Made by a program: the position numbers and the translations under genes. From Branchiostoma floridae (taxonomy: Eukaryota > Chordata > Leptocardii > Amphioxiformes > Branchiostomatidae), in contig NC_049990.1 of assembly GCF_000003815.2 (NCBI RefSeq), positions 4,403,803 to 4,467,802 on the forward strand: a stretch of 64,000 nucleotides of DNA, in the 5' to 3' direction. Below the pieces are notes generated by a model. That model worked only from the letters and a program-made list of their open reading frames with translations. It was not told the origin of the DNA and made no database searches. Shown here in pieces: positions 52,574-64,000 of the stretch; position 1 is the first letter of the stretch, and each line of letters opens with the position of its first letter.

Positions 52574-53239
52574 TGTATTGTACACGTGTATGTTTGTATA
52601 TAATTATGATTGTAGGAGGAGGCTGTTATCAATCTTGATTTGATCGTTTTCTACCACACAAGTTTCTATGATTACATCTCTGGTGCTGAATTTCAATTGT
52701 ATCATTCTGCCTCTTTGATCAGTCAGCAGATTTTTGTGGGGAATACTTGCATTTGTCTAAGCCATGGCTTCTGATCAGGATATTATACATTTCTCCAGCT
52801 CTATGTTGGCTATCATTTGGTCAACTTTAACATCTGTTTTTCAGTGTTTAGTTGGTTGGTATATCTATATGTCTCTCCTTGGTGCTGATTGACTATCACT
52901 CTTCTGGGCTCAACATACTGTCTGCATATGCATTTTGTACACCAAAATTTGGAGCTGCACACAAAGTGAAATTCTTTGTTGGTTAAGTTCAACCCTGTCC
53001 TTGGTGCTGAAAGTAGGATTCTTGTGCTTGTGTGATATTTGGGGCAAAAGATGGCAGTATGTTTTTGTATACTATTTTTTTTTTAAATAGTTAATCCTAG
53101 AGCTAGCCAGAATCTAGACTTTCAATTTTTAGTTTTAGTGTCTTTATTAAGGTTCCTATTGTTTTGGAAAGACCAACGGTTTTTGTTGCAAAAGGTTTAG
53201 TATCAGACAACAAGATCAGCATGTTCGATAATAGTAAGT

Positions 53240-53705
53240 CCAACATCTGTTGTGTGTTTTCCACAACAGCAGTCCCCGTGCAAACATGATTAAGTATTGT
53301 TTTAATTGATCCTAATCAAAGTCTTCACCAGTGTTCATTGTGCACAATTTGTAAAAAAAGAAGTTTGGCATAGATTTTTGCTTTTCGTAGATTTGTCCTG
53401 ACATTACAAAGAAATGATTACATGATGGAGATATACATACCAGGTTGATATAAACAGACATAGCAATTTTGTGAAGAACTTCTAGACAGTATTACGCTTG
53501 ATTATGGTTGAGGATGTCTGCATTTCTGTTCAGGTAAATCTTAGAAATCAATTTCTTTATTATGCAGAACTCGAAATTCATTTTTGGAAGAAAAATTTTG
53601 GGTGTACCACACAACAGCTGTTGTTTGTTTTCCACAACATGCAGTTCCCGTGCATATGTGATTAAGTATTGTTTTAATTGATCCTAATCACCAGTGATCG
53701 GTTCC
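53240..53705. repeat. two-copy repeat, about 372-bp period
   Basis: TGTTTTCCACAACA.CAGT.CCCGTGCA and ATTAAGTATTGTTTTAATTG recur at 53255-53330 and 53627-53700. Confidence 0.8.
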
Positions 53706-55639
53706 AGGGTGTGTTGATCGATGAGGTCTGTCTGTTGTCACTTTTCTTCAAACATCTGACGATGTTCCTTTGTAGGGAATTGACATATCTTCTCTATATC
53801 CGAATACTTCTAGAAATTTCGATCAGTTAGTTTACAAAAATTACACACAGTTTGCTTGTTATATATCTGACTGGCATGATTTTTTTGTGAAGATATTTTG
53901 AGAACATTATTTGTTTTTATTTTTTGACTTCATTTTCAAATTATTAAATTAGAAAATTGAAAAAATTGTACCACCCCCTCAATCCCCCGCTTTGCCATAT
54001 TGACAAACTGATCTCAGAAAAAATTGAAAAAATTATGACTGAGATTACTGTGCACCCCCTCCCCTCTTAGTAGACAATAGTTGAATCTGCATTACTTAGT
54101 CCACTAAACCAGTACCAAGGATGATTAATTGATTTGGTCTAATAATAGACATTGTTTACCATAGAGAACCTACCATATAAAAACTGTATGACTGAGTCTT
54201 TAATGACCCTGAGAACAAAAGATGCTTACAGAGGAACTCTTCTTTGTGATTCATGAATAAATTTGCTTTGTCACCATTCAAGGAAATGTTAGAATGACCT
54301 TATTATGCTGCCTTGACCTTGAGTTTGACATTGTAAATGTTCCGTGCTCTTTAATACCATTATTTCATGTGTCACAAAACACATAAACGTAAGAAAAACT
54401 GTCCTTCTAGACTCGTATAACGCGGAGTGAGACATTTTTGATTAAGTTGGTTTATAGTACTGTAACGTTGCAGTGCGTTTGTAAGGATTTTCCTTTGGGT
54501 GTGGCTTTTTCCGGTTGCAGACTCGAGATTTTCCCATGCGAGGATAAATTATTCAATAAGCTGAGACCTGGTGATTTTACGTGAGACACTTCCAGTTGTT
54601 TGTGTACCGAGGCTGCAGAAGGCAGGGACGTTTTTTTCTTGACATTTGACTGGAAATGGCACTTCTTGAAATTGTAAGTAAACCCTTTCAATTGTTAGGA
54701 GTAGTGTAAGGGTTTTAAAAACTAGATTTTGAATGCTATTGTGAAAATAGCTGTAGCATTGAGCAAGAAATACCTTGCTAAGAAAAATGTTCATTCTGAA
54801 TTATTAAGAAAAATAAGGGCACGCAATTCCATTGAAACTACCTATATATACCTTTTAGCCTTATTGTATTGTTTTGGGATTTGTGAGTGTAACTGTGTAT
54901 CATGTAACAGTGGTGTTATGTTAGAAGTGTTTTTTTAAATGAATAAATAGGAATTAGGATAACAGGCTTGCTGCTACACATCAGAGGTCAAAAATCATAT
55001 TGTCAATAGCTGTGTTGCCTCAAATAGGCAGTTTGAATTTCTTTTACCTCATGGAAATCATATTGTTGTACACGTATCTATATGATCTTATGTGTTACAG
55101 TCATTGACACGTATTAAGTGGCCTAATATGTTGGGCAAGTTTTCACAGAATATCTGGATTAACACAGGATGAATAGGATTGCAGTGGATAAGTTATAATA
55201 TACTAATAAGTAAATATTGAAATAGCCGATTCTTGGGATATGCAATGCATTCTTCTACTTCCAAAATCATATCTTTTTTGGCGTTTCTACTTCAATGTTC
55301 CAGCAAGAATTTCTTTATGTCCTCATATCAACCAGGAATCCTACTAATAAATATACTTTTTTTTTTAAAATTCGAAAGCCTTGTTCAGACATTGAAATAC
55401 TATGCTGGAGAGAGTAGTGGTCTTTTTAGTACAACCTCAGTATTTCTAACTTACAAATTCTTGACAAATCTTTTGGTGTTTTTGCATAAACTGGTCATGA
55501 CAGACTTTGCTACTGTTCATTGGTAGAAATACTGAGGCCAATATTTTTTTTCTTGAATGTTGTTTTATAAATCCCTGTAATGTATGTATGGAGGTATTTC
55601 TAAAAAGAAGAGTGTAATCTGCTGGTAAAATGAAGAAAT

Positions 55640-56310
55640 GAAATGAAATGTTGGCTTGAAAGTTCATCTGTGTCTAGAAGTCATTCTGAATCATGGTCAA
55701 ACTGTAACGCTCGTTTACCTTTATCCGTGGGGTGACCTTTATCCGTTGTCTTTAAAAACAGCACATTTAGGAGTATTAAGTCTGTGGACTGTGGTTTCAA
55801 ATTTGCAATATTTTCAAAATGTTCTGATTTGAAACCACCGTCCGTCGACTTAATATCCCTAAAAGCGTTTTTTTTCTTACAGACAACGAATATAGGTTAC
55901 CCCCGGATAAAGGTGAACCAGCGTTAATGTCAAACACAAAAACTGTCCAAGTCAAATTTTTGTATCAGAGATTTTAGTTCAAAAATGCTGTAACAGTTGT
56001 AAAAGATGAAAACTACTGATATCCAAAATTGCAGTTTTCTAATATTTTTGCTTATGAGCCCTAACTTCAAATTGGCTTGAAAGTTCATATGTGTTGGTAG
56101 AACTACAAATCATTCTAAATCAACTGTAATTTCCAACACAAAATTTAGACTCACCCAGATTTGCGACTGCCCAATTTTTTATAAGAATTTACAGTTAAAC
56201 TTTGTCACATACATGTTGTTGTAAAAGATAAAAACTATTAATATCCAAAATTGCAGTTTTCTAATATTTTTGCCTCATCAGTATGAGCCCTAACTTCAAA
56301 TTGCAGCGTG
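55640..56310. repeat. local duplication carrying the family B insertion
   Basis: TTGGCTTGAAAGTTCAT.TGTGT, ATCCAAAATTGCAGTTTTCTA and GAGCCCTAACTTCAAATTG recur. The copies are offset by roughly 220-430 bp. Confidence 0.7.
55706..55924. mobile_element. MITE family B, copy 1, inserted in a local duplication
   Basis: ACGCTCGTTTACCTTTATCCG at the left is inverted against CCGGATAAAGGTGAACCAGCGT, with TA on both outer sides. An inner hairpin pairs AGGAGTATTAAGTC.GTGGAC with GTCGACTTAATATCCCT. The paralogous sequence near 56110-56150 lacks it. Confidence 0.85.
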
Positions 56311-56429
56311 CAAGATGGGCATCCCATCCCCCAGTGCAATCATTGGAACCCTGGACAAGATCCAAATTGCCTCCATGGCAAGCCTTACATCATTTGTTGA
56401 TTGAGACGACTATTACTTTCCCCACGGCT

Positions 56430-57840
56430 TAGAAATGATGCAGAAATGTCCCATTTGTAATTGTGTCTCAAACATTGAGGAATCACCTTGCCTCTCCAAT
56501 CATGCTGACAGGTCCAGTTTGGCAGGAAGGGAGGCCTACATGTCACTGGTTAAATAGCAATGGCCTTTTTACCTCAGCTGTACCCTGTCCAGTGCCAGGC
56601 CTGACTCTAGTGCGTGCGTAGTCCAAGGATTCCGGCCCTGCCTCCAAACCAAGAAGCTAACTCACACGAGCGGTGGTCCACTGTTCATTGTGCTTGTTGA
56701 AAAAAGCTAGCCAGGGGGGAATTTCACCAGTACAGTGAACTTGTAAATACTGTACATAGTGTCTCTGTTCTCTCTATCGCAACCAGTGGAAGAATAACTC
56801 TTCAGTGAGCTAAACTGGACAACCAAACCGAGGTACAAGCCCAAAACTTTTGTGAAGACTTCAGATAATTTCTAGACCAGGAACCTATTACTCTCCCCAT
56901 GGCTTAGAAATGATGCAGAAATGTCCCATTTGTAATTGTGTCTCGGACATTGAGGAATCACCCAGGCTCTCCAATCATGCTGACAGGTCCAATTTGGCAG
57001 GAAAGGAGGCCTACATGTCACTGGTTAAATGGCAATGTCCTTTTTACCTCAGCTGCACCCAGTCCGGTGCAATGGTCGAGTTGGTAGAGTATTGGCCTTG
57101 CATTAGGTAGGTTGTGAGTTTGATCCCTCGTCGAGTCATCCCAAAGACTGTAAAAATGGTGCATGCTGCTTTCTCAGGTTAGTGCTCAGCAATTAGGAAA
57201 GAGTATGGAAATTGAACACACAGTTACCAATACCAGTGGACTAGCCCTCTACTGTAGTGATTGCACAAATCTGTGTGGCCCAGGGCTACTGATATGGAGA
57301 TGGGCACCGCCCTATGCGTCATCAGGCGCGGGAAGGACTTTGACTTTTTTTTTCACCCTGGCTTGCCAGGCCTGACTCTTGTGTGTGTGTAGTCCAGCGG
57401 ATAGAGGCCCTGCCTCAGAAACAAGAAGCTCTCTAACACAGTGAGTCACTATCCGGTTTAGCGTCAGACTCTGTTATTCCCTGTCTTGCAAGGGTTGGAT
57501 GTTTCGGGCTGTCGTTTATGGGTCTGATTGCTGATCTCCAGCTGCATCTTTAAAGGGGGTGGCTTTTTGCAAGTTCAGTTTGAATCTCAAAGCTGTGAGT
57601 TTGAATCTTAAGCTGTTGTCACTCACCTGACATGGGTTGCAGCCCTTAGGATGGGACATTAAGCCGTGATCCACTGTTCATTGTGCTTGTCAAAAAGAAC
57701 TAGGGAAATTTTACCAGTACAGTGAACCTGTAAATACTGTACATAGTGTCTGTTTTCTCTATTGCAACCAGTGGAAGAATAGCTCTTCAGTGAGCTAAAC
57801 TGGACAGCCAAACGCAGGTACAATATCACAAAAATTTTGT
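56430..57840. repeat. segmental tandem duplication, second copy carrying a SINE
   Basis: GAAATGATGCAGAAATGTCCC, GGCAGGAA.GGAGGCCTACAT, GTAAATACTGTACATAGTGTCT and AACCAGTGGAAGAATA occur in both 56430-56850 and 56905-57840. The second copy additionally holds a SINE (57065-57353) and about 230 extra bases (57437-57665). Confidence 0.85.
57065..57353 (+). mobile_element. tRNA-derived SINE, copy 2, with empty-site control
   Basis: Head GGTGCAATGGTCGAGTTGG, B box-like GAGTTTGATCCC, the body as in copy 1, and a T-run tail. CACCCAG.. before and CACCCTGG.. after look like a target duplication. The first copy of the surrounding duplication (56567-56605) shows the uninterrupted site. Confidence 0.85.
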
Positions 57841-58286
57841 GACGACTTCAAACAAACAAACAAACAAACCATTTCTAGTCTGGAAACTTGGAAGAAATCC
57901 CCCTGACGTAACTAAAACCATGCGTCCTCCATAAACTTTGGTATTTATAACCTTTTGCCACAAAATTTTTATTGTCAAAGCGTCAGGCAGCTGTTAAAAA
58001 AAAGATTAGCATTCAGGGCAAGTGCGCGACTTCATTGATTGTACTTTATTGGGTCACTTGCAGCCATGTTTTTGACAAGGGGTTTTAACCACCGGTTCCT
58101 TTATTACACGCTCATACAACTTTTATGGCACCCGAGCAGGTTCTTGGGAAGGTAATAAAGGGACTGGGAAGTTTCCATGTGGCTGTGCTGAAAAGGTAGG
58201 AGAGTGGAGTTGTCAGGGCGGCCTTCATAAACTTGTGATCATGTGATCATAAGTCAAAGGGTAACCAGCTTTATCTGGACTCACTT

Positions 58287-58502
58287 ATGCTAGTTCACCT
58301 TTATCCGTGGGGTGACCTTTATCCGTTGTCTTTAAAAACAACACATTTAGGAGTATTAAGTCTGCGGACAGTGGTTTCAGATTTGCAATCTTTACAAAAT
58401 GTTCCCATTTGAAACCACCGTCCGTCGACTTTATATCCCTAAATACGTTTCTTTGTACAAACAAGGAATATAGGTTACCCCCGGATAAAGGTGAACCAGC
58501 GT
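58287..58502. mobile_element. MITE family B, copy 2
   Basis: Nearly the whole element matches copy 1: GTTCACCTTTATCCGTGGGGTGACC at the left and GGTTACCCCCGGATAAAGGTGAACC at the right, with the same inner hairpin. A right-end fragment also occurs near 8795-8840. Confidence 0.85.
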
Positions 58503-60061
58503 TACATGTACAATATGTTTATGCTGATTTATTTATTACATCCAAAGGCAAAGAAGATATTTTTGATTATAGAATATTTATTAATTCATAACTGCTACTT
58601 TTGAGTTAAGGCTGGAGTTAACTTGAAAAAAAATGTATTCCTACCAGTCATAAAGTGATAATTACTCAAAGTCAAGCCCCACTCACTGAAAGATCTGACT
58701 AAAATGTGTGCACCAATGTACATATGTTACTCTTATGTTGATCTTCATGTTTTGCATAACTCTTAAATTTAGAAATTGAGAATAAATAACTTAAAGTTAA
58801 ACTTAAGATCTGTTGTAATTCCCTTTTCAGACCACAGTATAATATTCTAAAAACCGAAACCCAACAATTCAAAACCTATCCATATCTAAATCTCCTTCTT
58901 TATTCACTCACAATGACCTCCCATTTTGCTGCTGCTTCTTATGGGCAAAACCATTCTTGCACATCTTTACCTATCATCATAAAAGAGCAAGATTCCTCAT
59001 TTTAATTTCAGAAAACCGATGGAAGTCAGCACTAGCGTATTTGACTGTCATCTATAAAAGCACTTTGTGGCCTTGCCGGACACTGTCATAGCTAGCACTT
59101 GCTATCAGAAATTCTTGAGCATTTCTACTTGTCATCTTAAACAAGAGATTTCTTGTTTCGATTTCATGGAACAGCTAAAAATCAATGTATTCATGACGGT
59201 CATGAATAAAATAAAGACTTTTGTGGCCTTATATGACACCATCATATGTTGCGCTCTTATAAGTTATTGACTTTTTGTAGGTCATTTTTCAAAGATTTTG
59301 TTCACTTTCAAGAAACAGAGAGATCAACAAATGCAGATGGCATCCATAAAATGTCAGGGACATTGCAATCAGGTTAAAACGAACGCTAAACCAGATAGTA
59401 AGTGTAAGTGAGTGAAAGACTCCAATTGCAATTTCTTTATACTGTCCATCTGAATCAGCAATTCTGCCATACTGCAATCTCTGACACCTGATATGACAAT
59501 CAAAAGGAAGCATTTGATTCACCCTCGGTCCCTGATGGACTATACAGGAATGTGACTTTCAGTACACGTGTCATCCGATGACTCTCCAGACGTCGCTTTT
59601 ATGGCAGCTGATACCGTGGTGCAGCCAAGTGTGAACAGAGACGTGGCAGGGCTAAGATTGGAACAGCCCCTCCTAAATTATGGATGAGTCGGAAACGCAC
59701 ATCCTCACATTACCTGAGTCGTCAAAATTATGACAATACCGACAATAAACAGTCATCAATACTGTGATAAAAAGACACAAGTTTACCCTTTTTCAAGAGG
59801 GGTCTGGCTGTTCAGCAAAAAACAATGGAATGCAATGGAATACACAAAAATTATACCAAAATACTTATGTTAAGAAATCATGTTTGGGCATAAAACAAAC
59901 TATGTACATGTATATATGGTCCAGGTGACAAGAAAGCACTAGAAACTGATGGACAATCCTGGCCCTTCGCAATATTTGTTATGATTTACTGACTACAATG
60001 ACGATTTGAGAGTATTGTTTATTTCTACATAACCTACAAAAAATATGTAAAATGACATTTA
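58503..60061. other. non-coding stretch up to second gap
   Basis: No exon recognised. 59530-59760 is a unique block of higher complexity (contains ACACGTGTCATC and ACGTGGCAG) that could be regulatory; weak inference. Confidence 0.35.
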
Positions 60062-60161
60062 NNNNNNNNNNNNNNNNNNNNNNNNNNNNNNNNNNNNNNN
60101 NNNNNNNNNNNNNNNNNNNNNNNNNNNNNNNNNNNNNNNNNNNNNNNNNNNNNNNNNNNNN
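60062..60161. other. assembly gap (100 N)
   Basis: Exactly 100 N, unknown true length. Confidence 0.99.
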
Positions 60162-60479
60162 ACTCCTTTTACGGGGCCGTCTCTTGCAGTAAAATCAGGA
60201 CTGATGCAAATGAATATTGCTAATAATACATGTAGCACAGGATCATATTTCACATTACGTCACAGAAATGAAAACGATACGCTCTATTAGACAACCATAA
60301 AACTTGACACGTTTACGACTTGCAGTGTCTTTTTGCTGGCTTGAAATACATAACATGTACTGGGTGCATTTTTGTGCTACAAAAATTGCAGTTGTGCACT
60401 TATTTTTTTACTCCTCTCCCCGCCCTAATTCTAGGAGCGAACTGGTAAAATTCCTGGCCACTATACATATAATTCCAGT

Positions 60480-60770
60480 GACCAGACCTCTGCTTGGAGA
60501 ATACCCACCCCACAATGGTACAGACAAAAATTCAAATGGAAATAGCCCAGATTTAAATCAATTTTTATGAAGTGGCTTCATTTTGAGATAGAAGAACTGA
60601 TGGCCCAGATTTTTACTAGTTCACTCCTGAAACCTCTGCTTGGAGAATATCCACCCCCACACTACCCCACAATGATAGAAAAATTCAACGCTGAAAATAG
60701 CCCTGATTCAAATCCCTTTTTATCAAGGTGCTTCATTCTGAGAAAATAGAATTGATGGCCTAGAAGCACA
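60480..60770. repeat. two-copy tandem duplication, about 150 bp
   Basis: CCTCTGCTTGGAGAATA.CCACCCC, GAAAATAGCCC.GATT.AAATC and GCTTCATT.TGAGA recur. Confidence 0.85.
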
Positions 60771-61375
60771 AAGGTTTCCGGCTACTGCCAATCAGAGCTA
60801 ACTCAGGTGACCTCAATATGACAATGCCTGCCCCAGTTGAGACAATATGATTGTGATGTATTCACTCTCGGGCATACCGTGGCTGCTCTTCTTCATAAGT
60901 GTGCTGGTTTTAGTGCATTCTCAAGGTGCTATGCTGCCCCTTAAGGATCTTAGAGCATGAGATGGATATCTCTGAAGTTTCATCAGGTTGGTAGATATAC
61001 TTGTAGCATGTACGTAGTATAACAATCGGTGCTCAAAATATTTTTTCAGCCAGGTTGCTCAGGCGGCAATCTGAGTCAAAAGCCAGGTTGCGCCATCAAC
61101 ATTTCAGGTTGCCCCACTTCCAAGTTATTACATTCTTCAAACCAGCAATTTATCCATTATCTTTTCTTCCAGTTACAAGTAACTACTTAAAATATGTTTT
61201 ATCTTATCAAGAAATAAATACAAATTTAAAACTTATGATATTGTATGCACGTCCAACTGCAGAATTTTGGGTTGGGCACTGCGCTACCTGAATTAAAAAT
61301 CAACTTAAGCCAAGCAAAATGTGGTACCGTTGGATTTGCAAGACTTAGTGTGTAAGTGGGTATTTTAAAAAACAC

Positions 61376-61895
61376 ATGAGCAATAGTCCAAACCCAAATG
61401 CTCAGTTCAATTTTAATCTGCTCGCTGTTAGATACTTCAACATTCTAGAGAAAAGGAAAATCCACACATCAGTATTCAACATGTGCATGTAATGGTCTCC
61501 TATTTGTTATCCATCTCTCCCACCATAGTAGGTACAGGAAAATCTTGAAATTTTTCTAGTAGGTACAAGCTACGAGATTTTTCAAAAGAATATCAAAAAT
61601 TAAAAAAATCTCAAAATTTATTTAAATTTTTTTTTTTTTTCAAAGAATAAAGGCTCTCACTTTGGGGGGTATTATGATGCGGTATTCAACATAGAACCTT
61701 TGCACAAAATATCAGACATGTATGTAAAGTCAAGAAGCATGAATCCAAACCCAAATGCTTAGATTAATTTCAATCTGCTCGCTGTTTAATATTTCAGCAT
61801 TCTGGAAAAAGGGACTCTGCAGACATCAGTATTCAACATGTGCATCTTCTGGTCTCCTATTTGTTATCCATCTCTTCCTCGATATATCTGCCCAT
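61376..61895. repeat. two-copy repeat, about 355-bp period
   Basis: TCCAAACCCAAATGCT, AATCTGCTCGCTGTT and ATCAGTATTCAACATGTGCAT followed by TCTCCTATTTGTTATCCATC recur. Confidence 0.85.
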
Positions 61896-62194
61896 CAGGG
61901 TCAGAGGGTCCATATCATGTCATCACCGGAAATTGCCACAATTCAATCGCTACAGCGAGATTGCTTTGCACAAGTAGGGAGGGGGGGGGGGGCAGAAATA
62001 TGAGTGCTCGTCACAAATGTGCTATTGCGAGGCCAAGGCATGTTATATTTGTGTACTTTCTTGTTACTCAGACACTTGAAGTGCAGGACCTCCAGTGATA
62101 TCAGAATGTAGAATGGAATTTGGACTTTTTTTTCGCCAAACAGAATCTGAAAAGGATCATTGTTTTGAGTATCGCCCGTTCAAAATTTTTTACA

Positions 62195-62275
62195 CAGAAT
62201 TAGGTCCAGGTTCAGGTCCGTACCTGGACATACGTGTACCTGGACCTGAATTTTCTGTACCGATACCCGCCCCTC
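62195..62275. repeat. dispersed TACCGGTAC repeat, inverted fragment
   Basis: GGACCTGAATTTTCTGTACCGATACCCGCCCCT is the reverse complement of the start of the copies at 5341 and 48110; short palindromic ACCTGGAC pieces precede it. Confidence 0.6.
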
Positions 62276-63169
62276 CCATGTATGCTTTCTTCCCCACAAA
62301 TAAGGACACTCTCCAGTGCAAGATAAATGTAACAGTTTGCGTACTTCACCCCCAGTATCGTGCGATCAATACCCTTTTTCATTTGTGATACATTGACATT
62401 GAATTACAGTTGCAGGACGTATCGAGCTCCTTTACAGCCCCGGCGGCATAATCCATACGCTGCACCCAGGGACAAAAGAGTCAACTGCTTATCGTATCGA
62501 AAAATTCAGGGACACAAAAATTGAGGCTCATTTTGGTGCCCTTAGATTCTTGTACCTACATGTGGGACATTTATTCCATTGTCCTTATTATATTGAGATA
62601 ACTTGATCAGAGGTTTTCAATCTTGTCATACATTTAGATTGCCATCTTTGATAAGTCCCTTGCCTGTTAGTTATTTTCTATTCTGTCTGTCATTTTTATA
62701 GATGATAACCACATGTGCATTGATTTTGATCTGAGTGTAGTTCGAGAAGAAATATTGCCGCTTTTGACAAACGGGCATTAACCCCACAAATCAATACTAG
62801 GCAAACGTGAGTCACTTATAGCAATGGGCTTCTGTACATGTACATGTATGTATTAGTAGTCCACTGTGTTCTGCTGGTGCAGTGGTCTGTATGTGAATCC
62901 TTGGAAATGACTAAAAAATGAATATGAAGTGAGTGTCATGAAATTATCCGAAAAATCTTAATCAGTACATATTTTATGCTCGCAATGCATCATTATCAAG
63001 TTCTTTGAACACAAATATTTGTTTCCTTTGTACATATGATTTATATGGTCTGGATGGTTCCATTTTTGTTTATGTATTATAATGTTACATGTGAATAAAA
63101 AAAAAAGTGTTTCCTCAGTGTGATACTGACTGGTTCTACTTACAACTGCAGCCAGGTGTCGCTGCCATC

Positions 63170-63545
63170 TTGACTTCATTGACTCATCAATAGGCGAAGC
63201 AGGGGTTATGGAGGATGGTCGGGAAATTCTCCGAAATGGTTTGGGCCACACACTCCAAGGAGGTCCCCTACTCTTTTGGAAAAGTGTGGTGGGTTCTTTT
63301 ACGGGCTTGACTCCCAAACCCCCACTCCTACCTCACCCGTAGCACAGGACCCCCACATTCTATCCCAGGGATGGTCCTAACCGGGGCTAGGTACTGGTTT
63401 TCACCTGAGTGAAGTGAGGAAAGCCAAGTAAAGGGCCTTTCTCAAGGGCACATGATCGGTGATATGGCAGGATTCCAACTCATGACTTCTACATGTAGCT
63501 TCTGAGCCAGACATGCTGACCTTATTCCACACAACCTCACACTTG
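63170..63545 (-). mobile_element. tRNA-derived SINE-like element, second family
   Basis: Read on the minus strand from the right, a tRNA-like head is visible: GGTCAGCATG.CTGGCTCAGAAG, then GTTGGAATCCTGCC as a degenerate B box. A body follows with CCTTTACTTGGCTTTCCTCA and AGGACCATCCCTGGGATAGA. It differs from the 47573/57065 family. Boundaries are approximate. Confidence 0.5.
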
Positions 63546-64000
63546 CTTATTACAGCTTGCCTATCACCATCAGTTCTGCAGTATTTCTTAGGCCTGTCCA
63601 GAGATGATAAAGACCATAAAAGTTAATCCAAGTCTTCTTCTGCTTCTCTTATGGCCATTTAGACTCTGTATCAAGCTGGAAGATCTGCACTAAGGCATTA
63701 AGGCAGTATATGCCGCTGTGTTTGAGTTGTGTTAGGTAACATGGGGTAATGGTTCAACTGTCTTAAGGAAATTGCCCCGATTTGCTGTTAAAAGAAATCC
63801 AGGTCTTGCCTTTACCCATAAAAGATGAAGAAAATGGAATGAAGAAGTCCTTGTACTTCTGGTACTGATTTCTTATCTAAGGAAATGGTTTGCAAAAAAG
63901 TCCTAATTCTGGTCTGGGTCAAATGGTGCATTGGGCAATGCCCATCTGCATTTCTGTAGCCCTGGGCCGCACAGCAAATTGAAGCACCATAAAGCAGTGG

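Overview
The window looks like a contig from an invertebrate chordate, most probably an amphioxus (Branchiostoma). The genes are split by many short introns with GT-AG junctions. The encoded proteins resemble human proteins along most of their length, and the non-coding DNA is packed with miniature inverted-repeat elements, tRNA-derived SINEs and 150-400 bp local tandem duplications. The species call is inference; no marker gene proves it. Two 100-N assembly gaps lie at 16439-16538 and 60062-60161.

Four protein-coding genes can be supported. (1) 274-3321, plus strand: the last five exons of UVRAG, the autophagy/endosome PI3K-complex subunit, with a 3' UTR to about 5185. (2) 5939-12380, plus strand: a testis-specific serine/threonine kinase (TSSK1/2 type) in six conserved kinase exons, followed by three phase-consistent candidate tail exons. 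(3) 16772-19918, minus strand: an intronless 1048-residue leucine-rich-repeat membrane receptor. Its cytoplasmic tail holds two tandem arrays of signalling-type motifs. (4) 27574-36665, minus strand: a complete 12-exon TRAPPC14/MAP11 (C7orf43) gene of 586 codons, assembled here with all phases agreeing.

The DNA between and inside the genes is dominated by mobile elements. The most striking is a 456-bp miniature LTR retrotransposon (25779-26234) with two identical 176-bp LTRs, a primer-binding-site-like sequence, a polypurine tract and a 4-bp target duplication. Its LTRs each carry tRNA-like A and B boxes. There are also a piggyBac-type non-autonomous element (46164-47123, TTAA flanks), at least four repeated MITE families, several foldback elements, 5'-truncated LINE fragments and tRNA-derived SINEs. 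Several insertions can be dated and delimited inside the window, because the element sits in one copy of a local duplication while the other copy is an empty site.

From about 37 kb to the end I find no convincing coding exon. That part holds decayed tandem arrays, SINEs, MITEs and a few unique GC-richer stretches that could be regulatory.

The genes do not form an operon or an obvious pathway. UVRAG and TRAPPC14 both act in membrane trafficking and autophagy, but their proximity may be chance. The observations I would follow first are the LRR receptor tail (SH2/SH3-type modules followed by a basic phosphosite/14-3-3-type array), the Pol III-box miniature LTR element, and the partial tandem copies of exon ends in TRAPPC14.
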